Made by a program: the position numbers and the translations under genes. This document shows positions 53,023-62,066 of a DNA stretch of 64,000 nt, in pieces. The first letter of the stretch is position 1. The number at the start of each line of letters is the position of its first letter. The stretch spans positions 2,666,001 through 2,730,000 of the forward strand of contig OY760427.1 in NCBI GenBank assembly GCA_963663495.1. The letters are read 5' to 3'. The notes below the pieces were generated by a model. That model saw nothing but the letters and a program-made list of their open reading frames with translations. It was not told where the DNA came from and made no database searches. This DNA comes from G963663495 sp963663495 (GTDB taxonomy: Bacteria > Bacteroidota > Rhodothermia > Rhodothermales > Bin80).

Positions 53023-55006
53023 TTGGCTTGTTACCTGCATCATCCTGTTCGCGGCAGTCCCTTCCACTGCACAGCGCTGGGACTGCATCAACATCGATCA
53101 GATTTCCTTTGAAGCGTGCACGGTATTAGAGAAGTTCTACGTCGAAACGGGAGGGCTTGAATGGCTCGCCGATTGGGGATGGCTCCGGTCAAACCAGCCG
53201 TGCTCATGGTACGGAGTATCCTGCTTATCTACGGCATGGCCGCGGCCCATCATACGCATTGATCTCTCTGACAACAATCTGACTGGAAGCCTTCCGGGAG
53301 AATTATCCCTCTTGGTTGGCCTCAGGGAATTGATCATTGATAACAGTGGTCCCGGCCTTCGGAAGAAAAAACTGTCCAGCAACCTATCCGCAACCTTCGG
53401 TGCACTGCCGGAATTGGAGGTTCTGATTTTGAGCGGCCACGCGCTGACGGGTACCATCCCTTCCGAGTTGGGCAACCTGTCTCAACTTCGTGTTCTGAAG
53501 CTGGATGGGAACAAATTCGCCGGACCCATCCCGGACCCAATCACCAACCTTGCAGCACTTGAGCAGCTAAGCCTCGCCCGCAACCAGCTTGCCGGGCGCA
53601 TCCCACCAAATCTTGGCATGCTGTCTCGCCTACGATTCCTGGACTTAAGCAACAACCTGTTGAGTGGTCCAATCCCGCAAGAGCTGGCCAACCTGAGCGA
53701 GCTACAGAGCCTTGACCTCAGTGACAACCATTTCTCCGGTTCCGTACCGCAGGAAATCGCAATGTTAACCAGCCTGCGTTGGCTGTCTTTAGCAAACAAT
53801 GCCTTAACAGGCCCACTCCCATTGTCCCTGGCAACGCTTGGCCGCTCGCTGACCCAATGCGAGATGAGCGGCAATAACCTGTGCGTGCCGGCAGCTCCTC
53901 CATATGAGGGCCTCGGGAGCGCATCCATCTGCGGTTTGCAACCCATTTCCTCCTGCTCTGTATGCGACGCATCTGAAGATATTTCGCGTGCACAATGCCG
54001 AGCGCTAGAATCGCTGTATCAGGCTACTATAGGACAACAGTGGGAGATATCCGGTGACTGGTTGGCCTCCTTATCCGCTTGCACTTGGCACGGAATCACG
54101 TGCGAGGCTTTCTCTGTTACGGCGCTTGAATTGCCTTCAAATGGTTTACAGGGTCAGCTTCCTGGGGATCTGTCTGAACTGACCGACATAACCCGTGTAA
54201 ACTTATCCTCCAACGCGCTCTCTGGAGCCCTGCCGGAATCCATGGGTAACCTGACACAGCTCCAAGAGCTGAACTTAAGTGACAATTCCCTGGACGGAGT
54301 TGTGCCGCTGGCCGTTGCAGAACTTGGGAGCAGGATTGAGTCCTGCAACTTACGGGACAATTTGGCCCTGTGCCTGCCCGATACACCCTCATACAGAGCA
54401 TTGGAATCCGACATGATCTGCGGATTGCCATTGCAGACGGCTTGCGCGGAACGAATGTTTGCAGAAGTAACCCTGCTACAGGCCGTTCCCGGTACCGATG
54501 GTAGCGTAATGTTAGACTGGATTATTCAATCAGAGGCAGCCGGAATTATCTTCCACATAGAACAACTGGAAGGCCAGACCTATAAAGAAGTAGGTATCGT
54601 TCCGAGCTCGGAGGCAACATCTTACTCGTTTACGCTGGATGGTCTGCCCATGGGTCTGCACACGTTTCGCCTCCGGCAAACCGATGTTGAAGGAAATGAA
54701 CGATGGACGGAGGAGGTGATTGTTGAGCTCTTCGGAGAGGGCCTGCATGTGACCTCTTCATACCCTAACCCGTTTCAGCGTAGTACAACACTACGTTTTG
54801 CCACGGGTACACGTCAGCAGATAGTCGTTACCATGTTTGATGCCGACGGGCGACAGGTCCGTACGCTGTTCGCTCGCACCATGCGCGCCCATGAGCAGGT
54901 CACTTTGCATATCGGTTCCTATGGACTTGCGAGTGGTACCTACTTCCTGCGCTTCTCCGGTGACAGCCGCGTAATCCATACGGAACCACTACTTCTACTG
55001 CGCTGA
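52967..55006 (+). CDS. Secreted leucine-rich repeat protein with T9SS C-terminal sorting domain
   Basis: A 679-aa protein from ATG 52967; the frame is open to 52865, but that part is sulfatase pseudogene in another frame. The signal peptide is W-L-V-T-C-I-I-L-F-A-A-V-P-S-T-A-Q. Two plant-type LRR arrays follow, each headed by an LRRNT-like cap (A-L-E-S-L-Y-Q-A-T... W...C-T-W-H-G-I-T-C). Repeats have the form L-D-L-S-D-N-H-F-S-G-S-V-P-Q-E-I. The C-terminal ~80 residues (S-S-Y-P-N-P-F-Q-R-S-T-T-L-R-F, Y-G-L-A-S-G-T-Y-F-L-R-F) match a type A T9SS sorting domain, so the protein is probably delivered to the cell surface or released. It overlaps the convergent hydrolase by 12 bases. Confidence 0.88.
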   Translation: MVFRKVQKSPRLLLSDRRSWLVTCIILFAAVPSTAQRWDCINIDQISFEACTVLEKFYVETGGLEWLADWGWLRSNQPCSWYGVSCLSTAWPRPIIRIDLSDNNLTGSLPGELSLLVGLRELIIDNSGPGLRKKKLSSNLSATFGALPELEVLILSGHALTGTIPSELGNLSQLRVLKLDGNKFAGPIPDPITNLAALEQLSLARNQLAGRIPPNLGMLSRLRFLDLSNNLLSGPIPQELANLSELQSLDLSDNHFSGSVPQEIAMLTSLRWLSLANNALTGPLPLSLATLGRSLTQCEMSGNNLCVPAAPPYEGLGSASICGLQPISSCSVCDASEDISRAQCRALESLYQATIGQQWEISGDWLASLSACTWHGITCEAFSVTALELPSNGLQGQLPGDLSELTDITRVNLSSNALSGALPESMGNLTQLQELNLSDNSLDGVVPLAVAELGSRIESCNLRDNLALCLPDTPSYRALESDMICGLPLQTACAERMFAEVTLLQAVPGTDGSVMLDWIIQSEAAGIIFHIEQLEGQTYKEVGIVPSSEATSYSFTLDGLPMGLHTFRLRQTDVEGNERWTEEVIVELFGEGLHVTSSYPNPFQRSTTLRFATGTRQQIVVTMFDADGRQVRTLFARTMRAHEQVTLHIGSYGLASGTYFLRFSGDSRVIHTEPLLLLR

Positions 55007-56233
55007 CCGCACTACCGCCAGCAGGTCCAGGATAGCACGCATTACCAGTTCAGGGTCTTCCTGATGTATGTAGGACCCGATATCCTCTGCTACGATATGG
55101 GTACTCCGTCGTCCGATAAGCTGTTGATCCAGCCTGGTTCGAATCTTGCGTCCGTCATTAGACTCGCCAATCCATGCAGGGTTGTCTGATGCCCGACCCG
55201 CTGTCAGTACCACGGTGGGCACTGCCGATATAAGCGGGATACCGGGTAATGCACCCGCATTGATGATACCGGCATAGGCCGCAAACTCTTTCCGGTGCGC
55301 TTCCGGCAGTATGCGGAAAAAGGCATGCCGGTTGCTCCAGTATTCTTCCCAGGAGGCTGCTGATTCCTTCTGCCATGCCTCGGCCTCGTCTTCGTGGCGC
55401 GGATCTACCAGCACCATTCCGACAACCTCGTCCGGGAACATCGCCGCGAACTGTCGGACTGTAAATGTCCCCTCTGCATGCCCCACGAGAACATATGGAG
55501 GCATAATGCCACCTTCGCGCAGCACTTGCCTCAAGTGCGTTACTACCATGCTCGGTGTTCGCTCCCAATCCCCGGGATCGGAATAGCCCATACCAGGTCG
55601 ATCCCATGAAACGGTACGTGTTGTTGCTGACAGCATGTCTTGCAAGGAGTCCCACGATGCATGATTATCACCAAGGCCGGCCTCCAACACTATCGTCGGT
55701 TCCCCCACTCCCGTTTCCATCAAATGGACGTAAGCACTGTCTACCATTAATGTTCGGCCTGCAAAGGGACTGATCTCCGGTATTATTAGCGCATTGTCCT
55801 CCTCGTCTTCCTCTTCCCATCCCGCTATTCTCTCAATGGTTTCCGGGTGCAGCTCAATCGCATCCAAGTCCGATCCGGGCGGGGCCATTATGATGCCACC
55901 GAAGCCGCCCCACGGGTCCCTACAGGCTCCCTGGTAAACGCTTCCCTCCAGCTTGGCCATCGCGCACTCAAGCGTAAAAGAGGGTGTCCAATCAAATATT
56001 AGACTATCAGGCGTAGCACGGAGGTTCTCGAATGGAAAATCTCCGTACTCATTCACCGTCATTGTTATCGCCAGCGAATCCTCAGAATAGCGAACCTTAT
56101 AAACCACATCCATAGAGCGGCCCGTGAGGTGAATGACGGATCCAACCCAGTCACCCTCTACCAGACCCTCGTTGCTGCAGCCACTGGATAATCCCAGCGT
56201 GAGCAGCACAACCCAATTGGCTAACCCCTTCAC
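54995..56233 (-). CDS. Alpha/beta-hydrolase-fold lipoprotein lacking the nucleophile serine
   Basis: A 412-aa protein. I choose GTG 56233: it overlaps the upstream stop as GTGA and starts a clean lipoprotein signal (L-T-L-G-L-S-S-G-C). An N-terminal beta-rich domain (residues 20-150) precedes an alpha/beta-hydrolase domain with E-A-G-L-G-D-N, S-W-D-R-P-G-M-G-Y-S (oxyanion/strand region), the nucleophile elbow L-V-G-H-A-E-G with Ala253 where Ser is expected (GCA codon), V-L-V-D-P-R-H-E-D, and Y-I-H-Q-E-D-P-E near the end where the catalytic His belongs. As written it cannot use the standard Ser nucleophile; it may be a binding protein. Coupled to the TPR gene upstream. Confidence 0.85.
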   Translation of the reverse strand: MKGLANWVVLLTLGLSSGCSNEGLVEGDWVGSVIHLTGRSMDVVYKVRYSEDSLAITMTVNEYGDFPFENLRATPDSLIFDWTPSFTLECAMAKLEGSVYQGACRDPWGGFGGIIMAPPGSDLDAIELHPETIERIAGWEEEDEEDNALIIPEISPFAGRTLMVDSAYVHLMETGVGEPTIVLEAGLGDNHASWDSLQDMLSATTRTVSWDRPGMGYSDPGDWERTPSMVVTHLRQVLREGGIMPPYVLVGHAEGTFTVRQFAAMFPDEVVGMVLVDPRHEDEAEAWQKESAASWEEYWSNRHAFFRILPEAHRKEFAAYAGIINAGALPGIPLISAVPTVVLTAGRASDNPAWIGESNDGRKIRTRLDQQLIGRRSTHIVAEDIGSYIHQEDPELVMRAILDLLAVVRSAQ

Positions 56234-57444
56234 AGCGGAGTATCGGAATCGAGTTCTGCCAGGTATTGCCGCGCGATGGCATGTTCTGGAGTGATTGCAA
56301 GAAGTTGTTCCCATGCTACTCTGGCTCGCGCTGTATCTCCCGCGGTTATGTAGGCTACACCAATATTCAGCCGAGCTGTGTGCAACGAGGGGTCTGCTCT
56401 CAGTATCGCATTCAACAAACCGATGGCATCCTCATATTGGCCATTATCAATGTACAGCGTAGCAAGGTTGACCTGCATGGTAAGATCAAACGGGAAGATT
56501 GTTACGACATTCTTGTATGCTTCAACAGCCTTGTTATACTGACCACTCTGACGCAGCAGGTTCGCAAGTTTAAGCCAGTGCTTTGGGGAATCCGGGGCGT
56601 TACTTATGGCATCCTGGGCTTCATTTACCTGCTGCTGCAACTGCTGTGCACTGTCCGCGCGTGCAAAGTATGTCTGGGCTGATTCCTCCATACCAAGGCG
56701 CATGTATACCTGTCCCAAGTTAAACTGCGCCCCATGGTGCCATGGCCATTCCCTGGCGACGGGTTCCAAGTACTGTACTGCTTCCGCAGGATCCTCCGTC
56801 CTTAGAAGCTGCGTTCCCACGATATATTGGTAGTCCAGATCATCGGGTCTAAGGGCCAGTCCCTGAAGCGACACACGTAAGGCCTCCTCCATTTCACCGC
56901 TTTCCTCCAAGAGTTGTCCCAACCACATATAGGACATAGTCTGTGCAGGGTCCAACGTTATGGCTGCCTCGTATGCGATTCGGGCACTATCGGCCTCACC
57001 CATCCGGACATAAGCCCTACCAAGCTCATGCATCAGGCCGGCGGTCTCTTCTATTTCTCGCTCGTTCATGTAGAAGCTTATGGCATCCCTGAAATGGCCC
57101 CGCCTGAAATTGTTCAGGCCGAGCTCAAACCGTGCACCACCGTATTTCGGGTCGAGCGCCAGAACTATCTCATAGGCAGCTCTCGCCAAGTCCAGCTGGT
57201 TGAGCTGCGTATATACCTTTCCGCGCAAAAAATGAAGATCCGCCAACTCAGGCATGATCGCCTCAACACTATCCGTCATTGCCAGTGCCACCGTATACGT
57301 GCCGCGTTCGTACGCGTGCTGCCCTTGGGCCAAAAACTTCCTCACTTCCTGTGGAGAACCGGCACGCATGCGCTCGGTAATCGTGGAACTGTCCGCAAGC
57401 CCACAACCTCCAATTAGCAACGATGCCAAGACAATTATCCTCAT
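56230..57444 (-). CDS. TPR lipoprotein
   Basis: A 404-aa protein from ATG 57444, 13 bases after the preceding stop; the open frame extends to 57492 but lies inside the previous gene. The lipoprotein signal is V-L-A-S-L-L-I-G-G-C-G. About nine tetratricopeptide repeats follow, for example Y-E-R-G-T-Y-T-V-A-L-A-M-T-D-S-V and A-A-Y-E-I-V-L-A-L-D-P-K-Y-G-G-A-R-F-E-L. Probably a protein-interaction scaffold on the periplasmic face. It sits in the chain CRTAC1-TPR-TPR-hydrolase with near-zero spacing. Confidence 0.88.
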   Translation of the reverse strand: MRIIVLASLLIGGCGLADSSTITERMRAGSPQEVRKFLAQGQHAYERGTYTVALAMTDSVEAIMPELADLHFLRGKVYTQLNQLDLARAAYEIVLALDPKYGGARFELGLNNFRRGHFRDAISFYMNEREIEETAGLMHELGRAYVRMGEADSARIAYEAAITLDPAQTMSYMWLGQLLEESGEMEEALRVSLQGLALRPDDLDYQYIVGTQLLRTEDPAEAVQYLEPVAREWPWHHGAQFNLGQVYMRLGMEESAQTYFARADSAQQLQQQVNEAQDAISNAPDSPKHWLKLANLLRQSGQYNKAVEAYKNVVTIFPFDLTMQVNLATLYIDNGQYEDAIGLLNAILRADPSLHTARLNIGVAYITAGDTARARVAWEQLLAITPEHAIARQYLAELDSDTPL

Positions 57445-57457
57445 TGCTGCAGTGGTT

Positions 57458-58450
57458 CTATCGGTTTGGGTCAATGAACATTCGGGATTCATTGTTCAGT
57501 GCCCGTGCAACTAATCCGGTTCGCTGCGCTTCCTCAACGTGTCCAGCCATCTGGTACAACGTCGAAAGGATGTACCAGTCGTCCACCAAATGCGGGTTAC
57601 GACGGACGGCAAACTCTGCAAGAACGATATTCGAGGCAAGCTCTTGTAGGCTGTCCGTGGCAGCAAATTGCAAGGCGGCCTCTGAACTATGCCCCAGCAT
57701 TTGCAGGCAACGGCCGAGGTTATACTGAGCGGCGGGGCTCCATGGCAGCGACTCCGCTGCTGCTCGCAAGTGTGGCTCCGCTGAAGCCGCATCCTCCACA
57801 CGAAGGTATAGCAGTCCTGCAAGCAGTCGGTAGGCCACTGTGGTCGAATCACGAGCCAGTGCTTCCTTGGCTGCGGCTAACGCCTTCGCGTGCTCACCTC
57901 CGCTGTCCATTAGTTCGGCCAAAGCGGCCCAAGCCTTTGCATCCTCTGGAATCGCAGCAATGGAAGACCTATAGGCCGTTTCAGCACTGTCTGCTATTCT
58001 CATGTGAGCATACGCCCGCCCTACTTGCAGATATCCGGCAGCCAGTGCTATGGAGTCATTCCGGTTGATCGGTGGCTCTACAATCGCAAGAAAGCGCTTG
58101 AAGTGTACCACTGCCGGTCTATGTTTCCCCAGGAATGCAAAATTGTTCCCGAGGTGATACGCCGCATCGCGGTGGACCGGATCCAGTGCGAGTGCTTGTG
58201 AGAAAGCCTCCTCTGCTTCGTCAAAACGGTACAGCATTGACAATACCTCCCCACGCAGATTATGGGTCGGGGGATATTTCGACAGCTTCAGACTATCCAA
58301 CAGCGAAGCGGCCAGAGGGTATTGATTGCGAGACAACACCCGTTCTACCTCCCACAGTAGAACGCGCTCACTCGCTGGCGGGCTCCGAGGAATGTTTCGG
58401 CAGGCCATGAGCAGGGCGGTTGCTACAATTGCTACGGTCCAGCGACTCAC
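57458..58450 (-). CDS. TPR lipoprotein
   Basis: A 330-aa protein. The lipoprotein signal is V-A-I-V-A-T-A-L-L-M-A-C-R. TPR repeats include Y-R-F-D-E-A-E-E-A-F-S-Q-A-L-A-L-D-P and A-A-Y-H-L-G-N-N-F-A-F-L-G. It starts 3 bases after the CRTAC1 gene at 58454 and is followed at once by another TPR lipoprotein, so the two probably work together. Related to its neighbour in repeat style but not a close duplicate. Confidence 0.88.
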   Translation of the reverse strand: MSRWTVAIVATALLMACRNIPRSPPASERVLLWEVERVLSRNQYPLAASLLDSLKLSKYPPTHNLRGEVLSMLYRFDEAEEAFSQALALDPVHRDAAYHLGNNFAFLGKHRPAVVHFKRFLAIVEPPINRNDSIALAAGYLQVGRAYAHMRIADSAETAYRSSIAAIPEDAKAWAALAELMDSGGEHAKALAAAKEALARDSTTVAYRLLAGLLYLRVEDAASAEPHLRAAAESLPWSPAAQYNLGRCLQMLGHSSEAALQFAATDSLQELASNIVLAEFAVRRNPHLVDDWYILSTLYQMAGHVEEAQRTGLVARALNNESRMFIDPNR

Positions 58451-58453
58451 AGA

Positions 58454-60133
58454 TCAGCCGTCCTCATAAACTTCCAGTACCTGGTTGCCATGCACCACAC
58501 CGCGCTTCGTCACATTCCCGCTGGGCCAGTGGATGTGCATGCTGTCCACTGCTCCTGCTGTACCCAATCCAAAATGCGCATCATGTTGTGACTGCGAGAG
58601 GTAGCTGGACCCTGCCCTGATGTACCGCTCCATGCGCCGCGTATCGGTCCAAACGATAACACGGCTCCCGATCGCATCGCGATTACTCCCTGAACCGATC
58701 AATCGAACCTGCAAAAAATTGCGCGCTACCAAGTCGTTTCTGAAAAGATACGCTCGACCGCCGTTTTCCGTGACAAGAATATCTACATCGCCATCCCGAT
58801 CGTAGTCGGCCCATGCCGCGCCGCGCGCCACCATCCGTTGGGAGAGCGCATTATCCGGGTTCGGGAGTATTTCTGTAAACAGTCCTCCCCCGACATTCAA
58901 GTAAAGCTGTGGCCGCTGCCGATACAGGATACCCTCTCCTGTCGCCTCAACATCTTCGGTGATGTGCCCGTTGGCCGCAAAGAGGTCCAAGTCTGTATCC
59001 AAGTCAACATCAGCAAGCAGTATGCCGAACGTAAGCGCGGGCAAGCTAGCGCGGCCGATGCGTGAGGTTGCCGCGCGATCCACAAAGAAACCGTTGCTCT
59101 TATGTCGGTAAACGCCAACCATTTCCGATGAAAAATGTCCAATGAACACTGTGGTCTCATTCGTGCTGTCTACCACGCCCGCGTCAATCCCCATACCTGC
59201 CCTGGCCCGCCCCCGCTCATCAAAGGCAATACCGCTTCGCATACCGGCTTCCTCGAAAGTGCCGTCACCCTGGTTAACGAACAGCAAGTCCCGCTGCGTA
59301 TCATTGGCTACCAACAAGTCCGGCCAACTGTCACGGTTGTAATCTAGACTGAGCGCGGCCAAGGTCTTGCCGGGTGCATTGTCGAAGTTGCCTACATCGG
59401 AGCGATCAGTGAATGTGCCATCGCGATTATTGTGGTAGAAGCGCCCTGAGACACCGGCATAGGCCTCTGGCGTGCAATACGACTTCTTAGCCTCGATCCT
59501 ATTGCAAAAAATATCACTCTCGGGCGTCCAGTCGACGTATTGACCAACGTACAGATCCAGCCATCCGTCCCTGTCGGCGTCAAGAAATACGGCTGCCGTA
59601 CTCCATAGTGCTTCGTCTGCCAGTCCCGCCTTCCTGGCAGTATTAACGAAAATACCATCATCGTTACGCAGCAACAGATTCTCCTTCTGGGTCGTGACTA
59701 CCACATCTGGATCGCCATCATTATCATAGTCTGCGGATGCCACTCCATAAGCATATGCATGCAAAGCGGATAGGCCTGCTTCATGGGTTGTTTCCACAAA
59801 GGAGCCATCACCGTTACCACGGAACAACCTGACCGCTGGCGGTGCTTCATCTTCCGCGCGGAGCACGCCACCGGCTACAAGCATCACGTCAAGGATACCA
59901 TCCCCGTCGTAGTCCAGAAATCCTCCACCGGCGCCCATGGTTTCGGGGAACCATACGTTTCCGAAGGCCCCGGTTACATGCCGAAAATCACCCAATCCGG
60001 CCCCGTGGGTTACATCGGTGAATGATATTGCTACGCCTTCTTCCTGCTGAACAAGAGGCGCCTCAGGCTCCGCGCAGGCGGCACCAAATGCTACCACGGC
60101 CAAGTGCAATAATGAATGCCTACGGCGTGTCAT
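58454..60133 (-). CDS. CRTAC1-type FG-GAP/ASPIC-UnbV lipoprotein (copy 3)
   Basis: A 559-aa protein. Lipoprotein signal M-T-R-R-R-H...V-A-F-G-A-A-C, then the family start F-T-D-V-T-H-G-A-G-L. FG-GAP/VCBS repeats with calcium-binding loops follow (F-L-D-Y-D-G-D-G-I-L-D-V, D-Y-D-N-D-G-D-P-D-V-V, D-A-D-R-D-G-W-L-D-L-Y-V-G), presumably folding as a beta-propeller. The C-terminal ASPIC/UnbV domain has G-S-S-Y-L-S-Q-S-Q-H-D-A-H-F-G-L-G and I-H-W-P-S-G. Function unknown in bacteria; extracellular binding is likely. It overlaps the upstream CRTAC1 gene by 14 bases. Confidence 0.9.
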   Translation of the reverse strand: MTRRRHSLLHLAVVAFGAACAEPEAPLVQQEEGVAISFTDVTHGAGLGDFRHVTGAFGNVWFPETMGAGGGFLDYDGDGILDVMLVAGGVLRAEDEAPPAVRLFRGNGDGSFVETTHEAGLSALHAYAYGVASADYDNDGDPDVVVTTQKENLLLRNDDGIFVNTARKAGLADEALWSTAAVFLDADRDGWLDLYVGQYVDWTPESDIFCNRIEAKKSYCTPEAYAGVSGRFYHNNRDGTFTDRSDVGNFDNAPGKTLAALSLDYNRDSWPDLLVANDTQRDLLFVNQGDGTFEEAGMRSGIAFDERGRARAGMGIDAGVVDSTNETTVFIGHFSSEMVGVYRHKSNGFFVDRAATSRIGRASLPALTFGILLADVDLDTDLDLFAANGHITEDVEATGEGILYRQRPQLYLNVGGGLFTEILPNPDNALSQRMVARGAAWADYDRDGDVDILVTENGGRAYLFRNDLVARNFLQVRLIGSGSNRDAIGSRVIVWTDTRRMERYIRAGSSYLSQSQHDAHFGLGTAGAVDSMHIHWPSGNVTKRGVVHGNQVLEVYEDG

Positions 60134-61901
60134 CGCGTAATCCTACTCCTTCTTCTATCGTTACTACTTGGTTTGCGACAAGCGGGCCTACTTGATCCAC
60201 CGTACCGCTTGGCCACCGCACACGGACCTGCTCAACGACCTGCTCATTTCCCATCCCGAACATGGCCGCAGTCTCCGACATTGCAAGGTAGCTGGAGCCG
60301 GATCGGACTCGTCGATACTGTGTCAACTCCGATGAGACGACCTCGACTGTCGCGCCGTACCCGTCTCTGTTACTCTGATTGCCCACTAGTGTAACGCCAA
60401 AGAATGTACGCGATGAACTCTTATTACACCAGAGATGGGCCGGCCCGTTATTTTCCACGATCAGAAGATCCAAATCACCATCAAGATCGTAGTCCCCATA
60501 TGCTGCGCTACGCGCAACCATCGCAGTAGAAAACACGCCTACTGCCTCAAGCTCGTCAAAGATGCCATCGCCGCGATTCAGGAAAAGCTGTGGTCGCTGC
60601 CGAAAGGAAACACCGTCTACGATCCGTGCAATGTGAGTCTGGACATGTCCGTTAGCGACAAACAAGTCCAGATCTCCATCCATATCCGCATCAAAAAGGA
60701 CGAGACCAAACGTCAAGGTATTCATGCTGGGTCTGCCTATGCGGGAAAATGCGGCACGGTCAGAAAACAATTGTCGGGTCCCACGCCTGTAGACGCCCAC
60801 CATTTCGTTTGAGAAATTTCCCACCACAATCGTGGGCTCCCCGGTAGAATCTGTAACACCGACATCCACTCCCATACCTGCCCGCGGCTGACCATGCTCG
60901 TCGACGGCGATGCCGGTGCGCATCCCATCCTCCCTGAATGTTCCATCACCATTATTCAGGTATAAAAGGTCCCTTTCAGTGTCATTGGCGACGATAAGGT
61001 CAGGCCAACCATCAGCATTAGCATCAAGCTCCGCCACACCTAGCGCTTTATTTCGCGCCGCTTTGATTCCTGCCAGAAAACCTGCCTCCTCGGTCATATC
61101 CGTGAATCTACCATCGCCAGTATTCCGATAAAAACGACCATGGATGCCATCGTAGAGCTCCGGCGTACAATACACTTTTTCCCCTTCGAAGCCGCAATAC
61201 ACATCCGTCTCGGGCGCCCAGTCAACATAAGTACCGACATACAAGTCAAGAAACCCATCGTTGTCAGCGTCAAAGAAGATTGCGGATGTGCTCCACTCGG
61301 AGGCCCCTGCAATTCCAACCGACTCGCCTACCTCCACAAACCATCCACCTTCGTTCCGGAGAAACAAATCCTCATACAGTGTTGTGATTACGACATCAAC
61401 GTCGCCATCATTATCATAGTCTCCGGCAGTCAACCCGAAAGCGTACGTTTGAATCTTCTTCAGGCCTGCTGCTTCACTGACATCCGTAAAGCTCCCATCT
61501 TTATTATTACGGAATAGCTGCAGGCTTTGACGATTCCCATGCCCTCGAAACCGCCCCCCAGAGATTAGCATGATATCAAGCCATCCGTCGGTATCATAAT
61601 CAATGAACCCTCCACCTCCCCCGACTATCTCTGGCGCCCATGCTTCACCAAATCCGCCGTTGTGATGCCGAAAACTCGCCAAACCCGCATCAGCTGTCGC
61701 ATCAATAAACGGCGCATCCGTCGCCGGTGACTCAACTGAGCAGGCAACAGTGACCAGCAACGTCATGGTCAACGTAGCATTATACCAGTGCCTACAGCCC
61801 TGTGTGAATTGCTGCCACCAAGTGCGCGCACGGCAGCACGTTACACTGTCTGCTTTCTGGATCCCAACGCGGTACCGCGGCACCCTTGCATCCATCAGCA
61901 T
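60120..61901 (-). CDS. CRTAC1-type FG-GAP/ASPIC-UnbV protein (copy 2)
   Basis: A 593-aa reading frame. FG-GAP repeats (F-I-D-Y-D-T-D-G-W-L-D-I-M, D-Y-D-N-D-G-D-V-D-V-V-I-T, D-A-D-N-D-G-F-L-D-L-Y-V-G) and an ASPIC/UnbV end (S-S-Y-L-A-M-S-E-T-A-A-M-F-G-M-G, V-R-W-P-S-G) are clear. The start is uncertain: ATG 61901 gives an atypical 45-residue N-terminus before the hydrophobic M-T-L-L-V-T-V-A-C lipobox, while ATG 61766 leaves a very short signal. Lipidation at the Cys after T-V-A is likely either way. Similar along the whole length to the copies on both sides. Confidence 0.87.
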   Translation of the reverse strand: MLMDARVPRYRVGIQKADSVTCCRARTWWQQFTQGCRHWYNATLTMTLLVTVACSVESPATDAPFIDATADAGLASFRHHNGGFGEAWAPEIVGGGGGFIDYDTDGWLDIMLISGGRFRGHGNRQSLQLFRNNKDGSFTDVSEAAGLKKIQTYAFGLTAGDYDNDGDVDVVITTLYEDLFLRNEGGWFVEVGESVGIAGASEWSTSAIFFDADNDGFLDLYVGTYVDWAPETDVYCGFEGEKVYCTPELYDGIHGRFYRNTGDGRFTDMTEEAGFLAGIKAARNKALGVAELDANADGWPDLIVANDTERDLLYLNNGDGTFREDGMRTGIAVDEHGQPRAGMGVDVGVTDSTGEPTIVVGNFSNEMVGVYRRGTRQLFSDRAAFSRIGRPSMNTLTFGLVLFDADMDGDLDLFVANGHVQTHIARIVDGVSFRQRPQLFLNRGDGIFDELEAVGVFSTAMVARSAAYGDYDLDGDLDLLIVENNGPAHLWCNKSSSRTFFGVTLVGNQSNRDGYGATVEVVSSELTQYRRVRSGSSYLAMSETAAMFGMGNEQVVEQVRVRWPSGTVDQVGPLVANQVVTIEEGVGLRDDTP

Positions 61902-62066
61902 CCCGGAATATTCTCCATGGTTTTACCACGTTGACTCTACCAATCGGCCGGCGCCTAGTCGGTTACCAACCACGAGAGCGGTGACAGGTTAACAGTGGCT
62001 GCAGTCACGCACGAGTTATAATGCCCGCTGATTCCCATGTAGGGTATCAACCGCTAAGTTAGAAGT

